From assembly GCA_916613615.1 (NCBI GenBank), contig OU744720.1, positions 5,125,749 through 5,189,748 of the forward strand: 64,000 bases of DNA. The letters run 5' to 3'. Below the pieces are notes generated by a model. It saw only the letters and a program-made list of their open reading frames with translations, was not told where the DNA came from and searched no databases. Positions 26,183 through 38,873 of the stretch are shown one piece after another. The stretch is from Steromphala cineraria (lineage: Eukaryota; Mollusca; Gastropoda; Trochida; Trochidae). Both the position numbers and the translations under genes were made by a program. Each line of letters starts with the position of its first letter. Positions within the stretch are counted from its first letter, which is position 1.

Positions 26183-27114
26183 TTCTTTGTGTCTACATTA
26201 TATATAATGAAGAATTCCAGAAGACAGCATTTTGTGTGACAAAGATCCTTTTGCATATGCTTGATAATGTTATGTCTTACCTTTTAGATATTTCAAAGAC
26301 AAAGGGACACAACTCGTCCTGTACTTATACTGAGAGATTCAATGAACTGAGATGGATATGGTGAACAACATACAGAGGAATGAGTTCTCTTCAGAAGCTT
26401 TAGTGTTGAGGTTTTAGGGTGGGATATTTTCAGCTATTCTGAGTATTTATCTCATGTAAACGCTGACTGAATGCAGATGAACTACAATTTATCAATCAAA
26501 ACCTTTTTTTTCAACTAAAGTTTCTTTGAAAATGACTTAATATTCCCCTAACAAGATTTTAACATCAAATCTTTGGTCGCTAATATCTACAAACTATACA
26601 ATAAATGTTGCTTGAATGTTGTATGCATTAATATATCCAAACATATATCTTTAACCATTTCAAGAACATATTTGGAGTAAATTTATGTAAGCCTGTTATC
26701 AAGTACATGTACATATCAACAAAATGAAAGGTATGCTTTTTTTACCAATAGATACAAATGGTCGACATGTCAGGATCTTGCCTTCCTACATGTAGCTATG
26801 CGCTGTTCATAATTATATTGGTCAAAGTTCGCTATAATCTTTCCAGCACAAGACCGATCGATCAAGGTGCTATGTACATGTTAACTGTTTGGATATTGTA
26901 TCAGAGCTGCTTGTGATAGTTTACTGCCTATAAACTAACCCACGACAGACAAATCTATTGACTTGTTCCTCTCAGATAACCACACAAGAGATCGGTAAAC
27001 GCTTTATAAACAGCAGCCAGAAAATCAATACAAGTTACCACCCATGCAACACTTTTACAAAACGACAACCTCCAGCCAGTTCCATATTCATGCATGTCAA
27101 ACTGTCGAGTTGAA
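26183..27114. repeat. Split copy of a dispersed repeat
   Basis: Two blocks, 26183-26231 (TTCTTTGTGTCTACATTATA...) and 27044-27114 (ATGCAACACTTTTAC...CATGCATGTCAAACTGT), are adjacent in the copy at 28609-28735 but separated here by about 810 bp. The separation implies an insertion here or a deletion in the other copy. Function is unknown. Confidence 0.65.
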
Positions 27115-27845
27115 TATACGAAACAGAAAATATTTCCTATTTTCAAGAATATCTCAATTCCAATGATCAGTTTAATCTGGCGTCACTTGCTCCCAAACAC
27201 AAAGTGAGGCCAATAGTCATCCAAGAATGACTCTTTATTGGCTTACGGGTTCATTTAAAGATTAACAACGGTCATCAACAAATTACTGAAATTGTTATCG
27301 GAAATGGGACAGCCCAATCCAAACACAAGCCTCATTAATCACCATGCACGTAAACAGTCATCGATTCTCACAACAACATTACACACACTCTATTATCGGC
27401 CGTCAAATCCTCTCTCATGCCGATACGTCTTAGACCATAGCCAGACAAATCTTAATTATCTCTCAATGTATGGACAAAATCTTAACGAATATTAAGGCAC
27501 CAAAAGAGCAACTACTTAACTCTGGTAAAATTAAACCCGCTACTCGTAGTTACCGTGGATTGCTTCATAGACTGGACTCACACCCCCATAACGGTCTGTC
27601 CTGTAACCTTTTGACCTCTGACGTGGAAACGGATAGAGGGATACGCGCTCGTACACACGATAGTGATTGACCATCCTCCTCACGTCCTATAGCAACCGAC
27701 ATACATGAAGATAAACAAACAAAGGGGCCAATATATTCGAGAAAAATAACGTCATTGTCTTTGATGTCATGTTGAGAGATCACCACTTGCATTCTTTTTA
27801 CATAATAGAACTTTACAGTCTGAATAAAAGTTTAAAAATATTAAC

Positions 27846-27908
27846 TCTATGGGAATCGAACATGTTATTTCGAGAGGTGTCCTCTCCACTGACTTAGACG
27901 GCATCCCA
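27846..27908 (-). repeat. tRNA-like SINE head
   Basis: Read on the - strand, the segment has an A-box-like GTCTAAGTCAGTGG and a B-box TGTTCGATTCCC at tRNA-like spacing. A complete cloverleaf is not convincing. It is probably a tRNA-derived SINE head or tRNA pseudogene. Confidence 0.5.
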
Positions 27909-28261
27909 GTGAGTCGCATGTTCTAAGCCTTCGGTATCAAGCTAGGGGCAAGTAACTCCAGTTAACCATGCTTTGAACATGATCGCCGCCAGCGGTGTTA
28001 TAAGCGAGATGATGTCATTGGTCTGCTGACGACTGGATTATGGCTGTGCTTTACTGGTATTAAACACGCGAGGTACAGAGGTGCGGTCAGACCTACATGT
28101 AGTGTATAGAATTCCATATTTCCGTGAAGTAAATTTTGAATATTTTATTTCTCGGAACAAGGCCGATTTTAATCCGAATGAGAACTTTATATCCCTGTTT
28201 TTACGATTTCCAGACTTCTAGGTTTACACTTTTACTTTTTTATATTATAAATGTTTATTCA

Positions 28262-29025
28262 TAGAGAATGCATGAGGTGGAGCGGATTCATGAAAATAAT
28301 CAACGAGCCCCGAATGCGTTCTCCATCTTAATCTTCACAAAACTAAAAACTTATTTTTACGATTTTCATATATTTCCAATATTTTATGTGGGACACAACC
28401 TTAGGCCACGCTACAAATGGGATCATCTTATTTTCCCGACGGCGATGCAATTGACAATTCATGCAGAGTGCATTGCACGTGCTTTTCCCCATGTGCACTC
28501 TTCGCTTCGCCCATCAAATGAACAACACAGGTTTCATAAGTACTGACAAACACAATCCTTCTTGATCTGTGTACCTTGCGGATTAAAGTGCTGAGTTATC
28601 ATTCGGAGGTTCTTTGTGTATACATTATATATAGTGAATAAAATTGCATAAGACAGCATGCAACACTTTTATCCGCCCGCAAACGACAACATCCGGCCAT
28701 TTCCAAATTCATGCATGTCAAACTGTGGAGTTGGGACACAACCTTAGGCCACGCTACAAATGGGATCATCCGTGCACCTGTTCATGCATTGCACGTGCTA
28801 GGCTTTACTCCACTCTTCGTTTCACCCATCACATGAACAACACAGGTTTCATACTGACAAACAAAATCCTTCTTGATCTGTGTACCTAGCGGATTAAAGT
28901 GCTGAGTTATCATTCGGAGCGTTGCATGTTCGATTCTTGACTCACGTCCTTCCAAAAGTTTATTTTCAAAATTAAACGGTTTTAGATTTGTCGTTCTTTA
29001 AGCAATTCGGTAGACTCTATATAAC
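28262..29025 (+). repeat. SINE-containing dispersed repeat, copy A with internal duplication
   Basis: The repeat holds two partial duplicates (28386-28610 and 28733-28918), each with 'ACACAACCTTAGGCCACGCT', 'GCATTGCACGTGCT' and 'GCGGATTAAAGTGCTGAGTT'. The second leads into a Pol III B-box-like ATGTTCGATTCTTG at about 28927. The sequence is matched in inverse orientation at 50597-51255. Small open frames in it are incidental. It looks like a tRNA-headed composite repeat. Confidence 0.75.
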
Positions 29026-30172
29026 TACACTGACTTCCAAAAAAACTTTGCACCATTTTGTAATGATTCTGATTGAAGAATGAAAAACGATAAAAATTAA
29101 AACAAAGTACCGCTTATTAATCAATCATTTGTTTAAACAACCAGCGAATCCAAATTAAAGGTGGGAAACCCAGTTTGCACTCATTTGATCTGAAACGGGC
29201 AGGGGTAAAAAATTTGGTTGTTCAGACGTTCGTTGAAATGATGTTTTCGCAATGATTTCGTTAAAGTACTAAAATGTGCTACTTTAATACCAGTTTTGAG
29301 CAGCCCGAGTGTTGTAACTTCCAAATCTGCCATGAGTAACAAAAAAGGTCAAACGTTAAATTACATTTCCTCTGCATAGAAGCTTTTCAATTTGTGGGAA
29401 TTTGTGGACACAAGTCTTGCTGATAATATTGACACATCTTTGAGTCGTACAAATGGTAACCATCCTTAAGAGATCAACAATCGCAATTAAATCTTGTTAT
29501 TACATGCCAATTATGACGTTATAACTTCGAATGAAATTGCCATGTGTCGATGATTAGTGACCAATAGCTATCAACTTAGCAGTCGATGAGCTCTGATTAG
29601 ATCTGTCCAAGTTCATAAAGTGCACGAGAACATAACAACATGCCGACCTTTGATGTTTGCTATCTCTGACGTCACTAAGAGACAACGCTGACGGTGGTCT
29701 AACGTCACAGATGTTGGCTCACATGCAGTGAAAAATCAACTGTTGTTTGTGTTTCAGGGTTGTCAGCAATCCCCACAACCTCTCTGTATAGCCGGATCAA
29801 GTTACCATTAGAAATGAAGGAACACTACCGATTCTTGTAAAAAGGGCTGTTTTTGACCAATTTTGTCAAATTTCAGAGGGGATTCGCGATATTTTTGCTA
29901 TACCGTTTACTGGTTTTAAGGTGTTTTTTTCACTACTGGAGTGACAAACATTCATTATGGACAGTTATTTAACTTTTTCGTTTCGTGACTAAGTTTCAGC
30001 GGAAACGTCACGTGATTATGACATTTTTGCCATTTCTGCAAAAACGCATGAATATTGCTCAATTAAAAGTTATAAACTTGAAAGTGTTGGTTTCAGCTAT
30101 GTCATTGAGATCGTTTTCGAAATTTCAGTTTTAAAATTGCAAAGTATCTTTTGGAATTTAGTGTAAATTGGA

Positions 30173-30272
30173 AAACCCTAACAACCCTCGTAGACGGGAT
30201 GGTCAAAGAGCAGTGTATTCTTAAAAATAATCATCTGTTAATACAATAGAGTGACGTCATCACCATAGATTA
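30173..30272 (+). repeat. Right arm of dispersed repeat copy A
   Basis: The segment around 'GGTCAAAGAGCAGTGTATTC' and 'AATAGAGTGACGTCATCACC' matches, inverted, 50597-50690. In that copy it directly follows the part equivalent to 28262-29025. The intervening 29026-30172 is absent there, so it is either an insertion here or a deletion there. Confidence 0.65.
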
Positions 30273-30876
30273 TTTGAAGTTTTGGTTTCCTCTTTACGCT
30301 GATATTTGTTTCTTGGAGAATTTATCTAAGATCAAAACAGTCATAAATAGAGAATTGTGTATTTGGGTACATGATGATATGAAGAGCTCCAAGTGTTACT
30401 AATTATGGAAAAAACAAGGGTTCATTATCATTTCTACACAAATAGGAGTGATTTTTAAAGGCTAGAAGTTCTGATCTTAATTATATGGAAATAAACGTCC
30501 ATCACAAAATTAAAGTATAAATTCACATTGTACACATACAGACTGGATATCAACTATAAAGAACAGCGCCTACAGCAAGCACAACCCTTGCAACATACTG
30601 TGTGGGATCTAGCTGTCATACAGAGTGTCCAAGTCTTTAAGCTTTTACCATTTGACGTAACTTTTCAAATAAGCATTAGCCGAGCTTTTGAGGTTAAATG
30701 CTTCGATACGCAACCATCTCACTTCCTTTTCACATTATTTATAATGAGATTCCAACTGATACCTCACCATATCCAACTCTATAGTATCCAGGGTTACATA
30801 CGTGGGACATTCCATTATAATGTGAAGATACCGTTCTGAAGAGTTATCATAGACGAGTGGGATATCTTCTTGCAGC

Positions 30877-31132
30877 AAGTCTTTCATGGGACACGGATGC
30901 GGCTGTCAGAACTACAGAGAATCAGATTACTGCACAGTGCGTGAGTGGTGTGCTTAATGGACTCATTGTGAAGTACACCAGCGAGTTTGCTTCCATACCA
31001 GCCTTGACGATTTCTAGCAATGCCACAACGTCCATCAATCTGTACTTACCCTCATCTACAATATTTAATAGTTATCAGCCAAGTTATCAATTTGAATCGG
31101 GGACAGTAAAATTACGATGGTGGCTTCTTTGA
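30877..31132 (+). CDS. Possible isolated or degenerate exon, unrecognised
   Basis: After an acceptor-like TCTTCTTGCAG ending at about 30875, a frame continues open to TGA at 31130-31132 (about 85 codons). Its first part has coding-like composition (SWDTDAAVRTTENQITAQC, later SINLYLPSSTIF). I recognise no domain, and no upstream exon could be paired with it. It may be a terminal exon, an exon relic or chance. Confidence 0.22.
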
Positions 31133-31964
31133 ATTGTTTAAAATTACTTGTTAAAATATTTGTTTGAACTATATAAACTTGAATAAGGTTCAATTAATTG
31201 TAGCTGTTAATTGTTTGCCATATTTTGTATCAACAGGCAATGTATGTTTATTTGATGGTTCCATTGCAATTCTAAGCGCAATTCGCAAACAAAATGTGTT
31301 GATTGAAATATGCGTTTTCCGACAGCATCGATGAATTCATTTGAGTCGTTATCAATGTTTGAATAATCATGAGCACAGTCGATTACATATACATGTAGTC
31401 AATACTGAAAAACGCTGATGTATTTTTCTTTGATACATTTTATTTCGTGTAGTTTAATAGACAATTTCATAAGAGTCCTTACATTCGATACAGGACTGCG
31501 TTCGTCAGATACCGAACGAGGGTTATTCACAAAATTTGTACCGCGAAGGTCATATTTCTCACATTTGAATCTTACAATCTTCTAATTACCGATTCTATTC
31601 TACTTGCATGAATAGAATCAATGGGGAAATCTAGAAAATATAAATGGCAATTATTGAATCATTTATTTTTCTATGGCGTCAGTATATGATGAAAATAACA
31701 AAACAAGAAGACATGGTCATCAACATCCCCCGCCAAATAAGATTTCATTAAAGAATCCACATAGCTTTCCTACCTGGGCAGTAAATCTGTAATATCTAAT
31801 TGCATAAAATGTATATATCAGTAAAAAAAACACGGAACAAAGGCAACTCCGTGAAAATTATTGCGTGGTTCTAATTGTCGAACTCCATCAAGGTATTGAT
31901 GCCCTGTTGACACACAGCAACTTTGGTTATTCTTCCTAAATTGGTTTCTGAGAAAAGTTATCCC

Positions 31965-32058
31965 CTTTACCTCGGATGGACGGACAGACGGACACACGGA
32001 CACACGGACGGACGGAGCCAAAACCGATATCCCCCTTCCACTTCGTCGCGGGGTTAAC
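31965..32058 (-). repeat. Mollusc-type dispersed repeat head with CCGT run
   Basis: Read on the - strand it goes from CCCCGCGACGAAGTGGAAGG through GGTTTTGGCTCCGTCCGTCC to a run of GTCC/GTGT units. This matches in style the heads at 19361, 34683 and 38876. It is non-coding. Confidence 0.7.
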
Positions 32059-32724
32059 TGTAAAGATATTAAAACTGGAAATCACGTTGAACTAATGTTG
32101 CCCTTTTATATAAATGCGTTTAATTATATATAATTTCACATATCTAGAAAACGTTTCCTTTCTTCACATATAGATACCTTTAGTATGAAGAACACCCTTG
32201 ATAAACTTAAGCTTACTTCTAATAATTACGGCGCTATCTTTTAGTACTTCCTGACACGCAACGGATACGATACCAATCATATATTCAAGGTGTAAAGAGA
32301 AAGTGCGTGGGTGTGCTCTACATTACTTATAAACATCACGAAGATACTGGCATAAATTAGATTTTCAATAACACGCAGACAGGATATATTGCACCTGTAT
32401 GTTGCAATACACAAAATCAAAGCACTAATAGCACTCACGGAAATAAAAATTCAATGCTTTTTGTTGATTATTTCTTTATTTGGAACTAACTTGATATTTG
32501 TATTCTAAATATTCATTCAAAACGGTATTTCCCAACTTTGTTTCAGAACGTTTTTGTATATACCCCCACAAAAATATGAATTTACAGGAGAGGAAAGGTG
32601 TTCATATATTCATATCACGCCTCGAAATTATTTCAAAGTCGAAATGTATGTTTCTGATGAAAGCTATAGCGTGTATGGTATGCAAATGGTCTGTAATCTC
32701 AGTACCGTCCGTTATTTACATCGT

Positions 32725-33089
32725 TTAAAGGGGCAGTAGCACGTTTTTTATATTATATTATTTTAAATTTTTCACTGATAATTGTACGTGAATGCTAATT
32801 GAATTATTTTTATATTGTCAAAAATCTCTTTACACAAGCCAATCATCCATATTAAGAGGACAAAATATGAAGATTCACCTAAAATCCATTGGCGGCCATT
32901 TTGTGTGAACACCTTTTATTCATTTTGTGAAAGAAAAACGAATTGCATGGCTTAACTTTACATTGTATATTTGAATTATTACTGCTCCGTTTAGTTTAAA
33001 TACATTATCTTTCAATTGGAGCAATTAATTTTCTTTTTTCCCTGACATTACCTCAAATTCCCCCTAAAAACGTGCTACTGTCCCTTTAA
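32725..33089. mobile_element. TTAA-flanked MITE, family A, copy 3
   Basis: The element is 365 bp, with ends AGGGGCAGTAGCACG and CGTGCTACTGTCCCT, bounded by TTAA at 32725 and 33086. Its interior is inverted relative to copy 2: 'TGGCGGCCATTTTGTGTG' appears at about 32890. It is non-coding. Confidence 0.87.
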
Positions 33090-33659
33090 AGTACAATAAT
33101 TATAATAATAATCTTAATCCTCTACTATTCATATCTTATATGATTTAAAAATTCATAAAATTACTGAAAAAGAACGTTGTTTCCTTTAAGTTAACAGACA
33201 AAAACGCGCGTTACAAACTATATCCTTACGAGTTCATTCATAACTTTTGTTGTCAATTGCAGAATTGCTGTGGCAACGCACGTGCAACTGCAAATTCAAG
33301 TGAACATGTTTATTGTCATACGCATTGCTGAGAGTGACGTATGCTATAGCAGGTTTCGAAATGTTTTGAGAATATGGCAGTTTTATCTGAACAAAGGCAA
33401 TTTAAAATATAGTTTTGCTATGATTTCATAAGACCTATTTGGGAAAACTTAGTTATTTGAAAATCTGTGAGAATTACTTACATTAGTCGAGGAATAAAGA
33501 AATAAACCCCAAAAAACATTTTATTTCCATTTCCGTGAGTACTTTATATCAGAGGCGTAAATGACCGAAGAGCAAACGAGCGACCTGTAAATGATCTGTG
33601 CGGAAAGCGAAAAGACGCTTTGAGGAGTAACATTTTCTCGACAATCACTAAGGGTTACT

Positions 33660-33995
33660 TTCCCCCCCACAGATGTAGATCAAGTTAATAAATGTTTATC
33701 CAACCTCTGTTAGAATTAGACTGAATCCCTGTTTTACGGAGATTTCCCCTAGCGGCCAAAAAAATGCACCACAAACCATTTGAAAAAACCCCGGCCAATG
33801 AAAACACTTCTCACATGGAAAGGGTGGTCCTCGTCACATGGTCTTACGGTTGATCCTGTACTGTAGCCAAAATTATGACATTTGAGAATCGCCTTTGCAC
33901 AACTAACCTTGACTGTGTCAAATCATGCTTCTCATTTTCTAGCCAAAAACCCGACCTATTCAAACAGAGGTTGGATCAACATTTGATGACTTAAA
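33660..33995. mobile_element. Diverged family B MITE, copy 4
   Basis: The left end reads CCCCCCCACAGATGTAGATC; the right end ACAGAGGTTGGATCAACATT is followed by TGATGACTTAAAG. The interior (CCCCTAGCGGCC, AATGAAAACACTTC, GCACAACTAAC) matches the copy at 52830 most closely. The ends are too decayed to define a target duplication. It is non-coding. Confidence 0.65.
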
Positions 33996-34117
33996 GACCC
34001 TGTCCTATCAGCTTCCGGTCTATGCTAATGGAAAGCGTGCAGTAATCCATGATAGTGGATTATCGACACCGATTGTAAGATGAATACGGATTTGGAGAAA
34101 CAGATGTGTTCTTGTTT

Positions 34118-34690
34118 CGGTCCTATGTGACATCAAGGAAATAGTCAGTTGTCATCAAGACGTCAGATTCCTCCAAGGTTACAATTGACTGTAGAGTGCC
34201 ACAGGTTCCGTGCTTGGACCTCCACTCTTCACCATGTATACAAGACAGCTGGAGGAGGATATCAGCGAGCACCAGGTCCTGCACCACTCGGATATGTATG
34301 ACCCCTATTCTCAATCAGTTACACTGGATACCAGTTAGCAAGGCGTATATGTCAAAGCTCTAACCCTAAGGCCTATCCATCAATGATTTGAAGATACTGC
34401 CAAGTCCATCTCCAAGAACTCCAAACTCCGAACCAAATCCTCCATACAGGCAGCTTCGCTCGAACGTCAAAAACCTGCATCACATTTAAAGATGGAATTT
34501 ACGATCTTATGGTTTTTGTTCGGTTCAAGTTGCGGCTGCCATATAATGGAATAACTTTCCTGCTCAAGCCCAACCACAAAACTGTCAAGCCCAACCACAA
34601 AACTTTCAAGCCCAACCACAAAACAGCCCAACTTTCAAGCCCAACCACAAAACTTTTAAAAGCTGATCTGAAAACACACTTTTTAGCTCA
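34118..34690 (+). pseudogene. Decayed LINE reverse transcriptase (CR1/Jockey-like)
   Basis: The remnant retains reverse-transcriptase blocks: RSYVTSRK at 34118, then VTIDCRVPQ, then in the next frame SVLGPPLFTMYTRQL and, where the catalytic YADD box belongs, only a decayed HSDMYD. A stop interrupts it at 34142-34144 and a one-base loss at about 34205 shifts the frame. Further right, YGFCSVQVAAAI followed by WNNFP (about 34508-34560) and FKADLKTHFLAHL (to about 34690) match the usual C-terminal pattern of this clade. Between them lies a 21-bp tandem repeat. The element is non-functional and old. Confidence 0.72.
34560..34652. repeat. Short tandem repeat, four units of about 21 bp
   Basis: Four copies of CAAGCCCAACCACAAAACT lie inside the C-terminal part of the decayed LINE. 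The third is separated from the fourth by a short CAGCCCAACTTT spacer. They appear to be a local expansion that happened after the element was inserted. Confidence 0.85.
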
Positions 34691-35110
34691 TCTGGCCTGT
34701 AAGGCCCGATGGGCTTACGGCATGGCATGGTGTCCGGCGTCCGTCCGTCCGTCCGTCCGTAAACTTTGTGGAATTTCGAACTTCTCCAGGACCATAAGGC
34801 CTAGAAAGCTGAAACTTTGTGTACAGACTCCTTGACTAGTGAAGATTATAAATTGTAGCTTTGGTGGCCCTGTGACCCCTAATAAGGGCCACATATGCCA
34901 CGCCCTAAAAACCTATTTTCATCTTTTTCTCCAGAACCATGAGGCCTAGAAAGCTGAAACTTTGTGTACAGACTCCTTGACTAGTGAGGATGATGAATTG
35001 TAGCTCTATAATAATAATAAAGGCAACAGGAACGTTCTTCAAATCTATTTTCATCTTCTCCTGAAGTATAAGGCCTAGAAAACTGAAACTTGTCGCCTAT
35101 ATTTACCTAA
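34683..35110. repeat. Mollusc-type dispersed repeat with internal 62-bp repeats
   Basis: The head reads AGCTCATCTGGCC, then GTAAGGCC, and continues to a run of CCGT units (34736-34760). Two near-identical ~62-bp units follow (34783-34843 and 34929-34990, 'AAGGCCTAGAAAGCTGAAAC'), then a third partial unit at about 35050. I know this head type from mollusc genomes. It is non-coding. Confidence 0.8.
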
Positions 35111-35719
35111 TTTTATGATTGGTGACCCTGTGTAAGGGGGAATCACATTGGCCACACTCTACATCATAGTTGATGATGAAGCCTGATGGCTCTATTTTTT
35201 TAAACAAGTAACTCAATCTCAAATTCAATCTTGTCTGAGCTATAAGCATGCTGTCGGTGTGGATACAACGCTATAAAAATGTACTAGTTATATTACCATA
35301 GTGTTTATCTGGACTTTGATCAATTACACCATTCATTGAAAATAAACAATAGTTATTTATGATATATCAGAAACTTTCATTGATTTATCATAAGATAACA
35401 CAACAATGCCTTATTATCTCCTTATGAGGCTTTTCACAATCGTAGAGCCTGTGAATGGCTTCACTTCGCATTGTTTTTTCTATGGGGATGCGTTCTTCTT
35501 CATAAAGTTGTCAACAATAAACAACAAAATTGTTATCCTAAGTACATCTGTAACACATTTCAACTGCGTTGTATTGTAACCATGTATTTATAACATTACG
35601 CGTATATGAATGGGATGTCCCCTTCAATTTCGTTCCAACATGAACTAGAAATATGTGCATGTGATGTACTGTGATGTCCCCAGCTAACATTTAATCCGAA
35701 AGTGACCCTACTCCAATTA

Positions 35720-36620
35720 TGTACAAATTTCAAATTGTTTCCATGGAAACCAGAAAAATAACAATTCAGAATAACCAAAGTAGCAAAAGGCACCACTCCT
35801 CCAGTAGTTCTAACCACATATCAAGTCTAGTAAAAATATTTTGAATAGTTTTTAAGCTAAAGTAAGGAAACAGACCCTACCCCCCATATACACCTAGTTC
35901 AACTTGTTTCTATAGAAACCAGAAAAAAATGCAGAAGAACTAAAATAGATGAAGGAAGCACTCCACCACTAGGTCTAACCACATACCAAGTTTCGTAAAA
36001 TCATATTGAATAGTTTTTGAGATATGGCCCGGAAATGGTCCTCCCTCCATATGTTCTAAGTTCAAACTGTTGCCATGGAAACCAGGAAAATTATATAATT
36101 CAGAATGACCAAAATAGCAAAAGGCACCACTCCACCACTAGATCTAAACACATACCAAGTTTCGTAAGAAAATATTGAATACTTTTTGAGATATGGCCAG
36201 GAAACAGTCCCTAGCCCAATATGCACTAAGTTCAAAATGTTTCTATGGAAACCAGAACAAATAAATAATTCAGAATAACCAAAATAGCAAAAGGCACCAC
36301 TCCAGTATTAGATCTAACCACATACCAAGTTTCGTTAAAAAATATTGAACGGTTTTGAAGATATGGTCCGGAAATGAAAGCATCCCCCAATATGCACTAA
36401 GTTCAAATTGTTTCCATGGAAACCAGAAAAAATAAATAATTCAGAATAACCAAAATAGCAAAAGGCACCACTCCAGTACTAGATCTAACCACATACCAAG
36501 TTTCGAAATATTGAACGGTTTTGAAGATATGGTCCGGAGACGAAAGCGTTACGGAATTACGGAATTACAGAATTACGGAATTTCGGACGGAACTGGCAAC
36601 ATTATGTCTCCCGCATTTAT
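35720..36620 (-). repeat. Dispersed repeat with five ~170-bp tandem units
   Basis: The block ACATACCAAGTTTCG recurs near 35982, 36151, 36321 and 36491, with a weaker copy at 35813. Each is preceded by 'GCACCACTCCA' and followed by 'GATATGGYCCGGAAA'. Spacing is about 170 bp. The right end reads ACGGAATTACGGAATTAC and then CATTATGTCTCCCGCA, the inverse of the head at 38874, so the element reads leftward. Confidence 0.85.
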
Positions 36621-36637
36621 GAACCCATATGCCCGTA

Positions 36638-37005
36638 ATCTCCCCACAGAGGAGCTCAGTCATACCTGAGAAAGCTTCTGTTCTAATAAGCCAATTACAT
36701 AGGGTAGAAAGGTGGAAATCTGATTGGGGCAATCCAAGTTAGTTGTGCAACCAGCGGCGCCGTTACAAAAGTTGTAATTCGCAAATTCGAAGTTGGTCAT
36801 GTCCGAATGTTTCGGCAAAGCTATAAATGAAATTTAACATCCATGGTTGATAACTCTTCCTTTTACAAATCATCGAATGTTACCTTTTATTATTCTGTTA
36901 TTCATCATTAGTAAAATAAAACATATCATAAAACAAATAATAATTTACACAATTATAAAACAGTTACCCTCTTATGAAAAACCGTATCAAATCTGCAAAT
37001 ATGCA
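36638..37005. mobile_element. Half copy of family B MITE, copy 5
   Basis: It begins TAATCTCCCCACAGAGGAGC and runs through 'TAGTTGTGCAACCAGCGGCG' and 'AAACAAATAATAATTTACAC' as in copy 2, then stops without the other inverted end. It is a truncated copy with no coding content. Confidence 0.75.
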
Positions 37006-37241
37006 AAATGCCTGCAGTAACAATTTTATTAGTTATTCATAACTGATCTCGCTACAGCATTTGAAAAATGTTCATAAAGTCGATAAAAATGTGACGTAGG
37101 AAGATAAATATTTTATAGAAATTAATTACAAAATGTTACAGGATCGAAACTAATGGCTATGGAATTATAGTTTCGTGAACATTTAACCTAGTCTTTATGA
37201 CGGATCATCTATTAAACTAAACTAAACTTAGATTAAACTCG

Positions 37242-37325
37242 TTTTTATATGATGGCCGAAACGGACCATCGCTCTTTCGCCCTTTGATATAAACGCGATA
37301 GCTCGTTTCGGCCGTCATATTTTTA
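37242..37325. repeat. Inverted repeat, ~29-bp arms
   Basis: The left arm (37242-37270, containing ATGATGGCCGAAACGG) pairs with the right arm (37296-37325, CGTTTCGGCCGTCATAT) around a loop of about 25 bases. Pairing is imperfect in a few positions. It could be a tiny palindromic element or a transcribed hairpin. Confidence 0.75.
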
Positions 37326-38873
37326 CCATCGTCATTTTTCTTTCTTTTTCATCCCTAAGATTAGATTAAACAGAGCAGTATATATAGCAGTAATGCGTTC
37401 TAATTACCAACACAAGTATATTGATTACAGACCGACACAACTCAATCACTAACTGAAGACTTCTTCAAAGGAATTTTAGGTAAAAACCCAACAATCTAGG
37501 TGAGTTGATGCCGATTAAAACAGTTTTGATGCAACTTGTATACCATTTAACAACATGATAGATTAAACATTAGGTGTGTGCATTATGTTTGATCATTTGA
37601 CTAATGGAGTTAGATAAGCAATTTTCCTGCGTTCGAGCAAGGAGATCCTATTTGGATTCAGCAAGTTACAAACCAATCGGGATTTCTAAACTTCTAATAG
37701 TCAGCGTTGGGTTGGAGGATTCTATTTCTCGTTTATCAATCATTGACTCACATTATTACATAACACAATTCCTAGAGGTAAAATGCGGCAGATAATCTAA
37801 ATCGATTCTTTGGTACTAGAATTTAATAATGTAATCTCTGTGATTAACCCGCCGTTTAATGGATTTATTGCATGAGACAAGTGGATAATGCATGTTTGAT
37901 GTAATACTACCATATGCTCACTCATCTGTTAGAAGCAAGGCGCGATACTGTACATGCACTTTCGCATGAATAACAACGGGGTTTATAGTAGTTCGTCATG
38001 CAATTTGTGAAAGTTCTTGTCTCCGTTTACACACAATACAGGACTGTTTTCCAATGATTTCCATATGAGCAATGAATGATCTATTGAACGTTCCTGGCCT
38101 AACGGCGTCCTGTCCGCCATCTTCAATTTGAGAGAAAGGACACAAAAAGGTGCTGTGCTGTAACTTATGCTGCAACAAGATTACAATAAACTCAGTATTT
38201 ATAAACATATAGTGATGATTAATGATACTACAAATCAACAGTGCCATGTAATGCTTTGAAAGAAATAGCCCGATATAACTGTCATTTAAAAAGCTAAAAA
38301 TCAATAGGAAATACCTATATTCTTTTTGAATTCAGAGGTATTATATGACATTCTGTTTATAATCCAAATCATTTCTTCGAAAAAGAAAGTGACAGCTATC
38401 CACAAAATATTTTTGAACGGTTTTACAGATGGAATATTACTTTGATACACTGTAAAAAGACAATCTTTCAAAATAACGTGACTTTGTTATTCCAGTCATA
38501 TGAGAACATTAATATTTATATGGGCTCTTTTATAAAGGGTGTCGATGTAAAAGTAATTATATCTGATTTAAATTCTAATGTCAATTGTCTGACATTCGTT
38601 ATACAACTATATCATTGTCGTAATGAAATAATTGTTTCTTGTTCAAATGTTTCTGTATTTTAACAGACCTTTCTGTAATTGATAACATCATAACATACAC
38701 TCATTCAAGAACAAAATTAAAACGAAAGTAGTAGTAGTAGAATATAATTTCAAGATTTTCAAAGAACTTACATTCCATCTTCGATCTCATGTAAGGCATG
38801 ACATCCATTTATATAATCAGTTTCATTATTATTTACACTATGTGAGAGCAAAGACTGAAATATACCTCATTAT

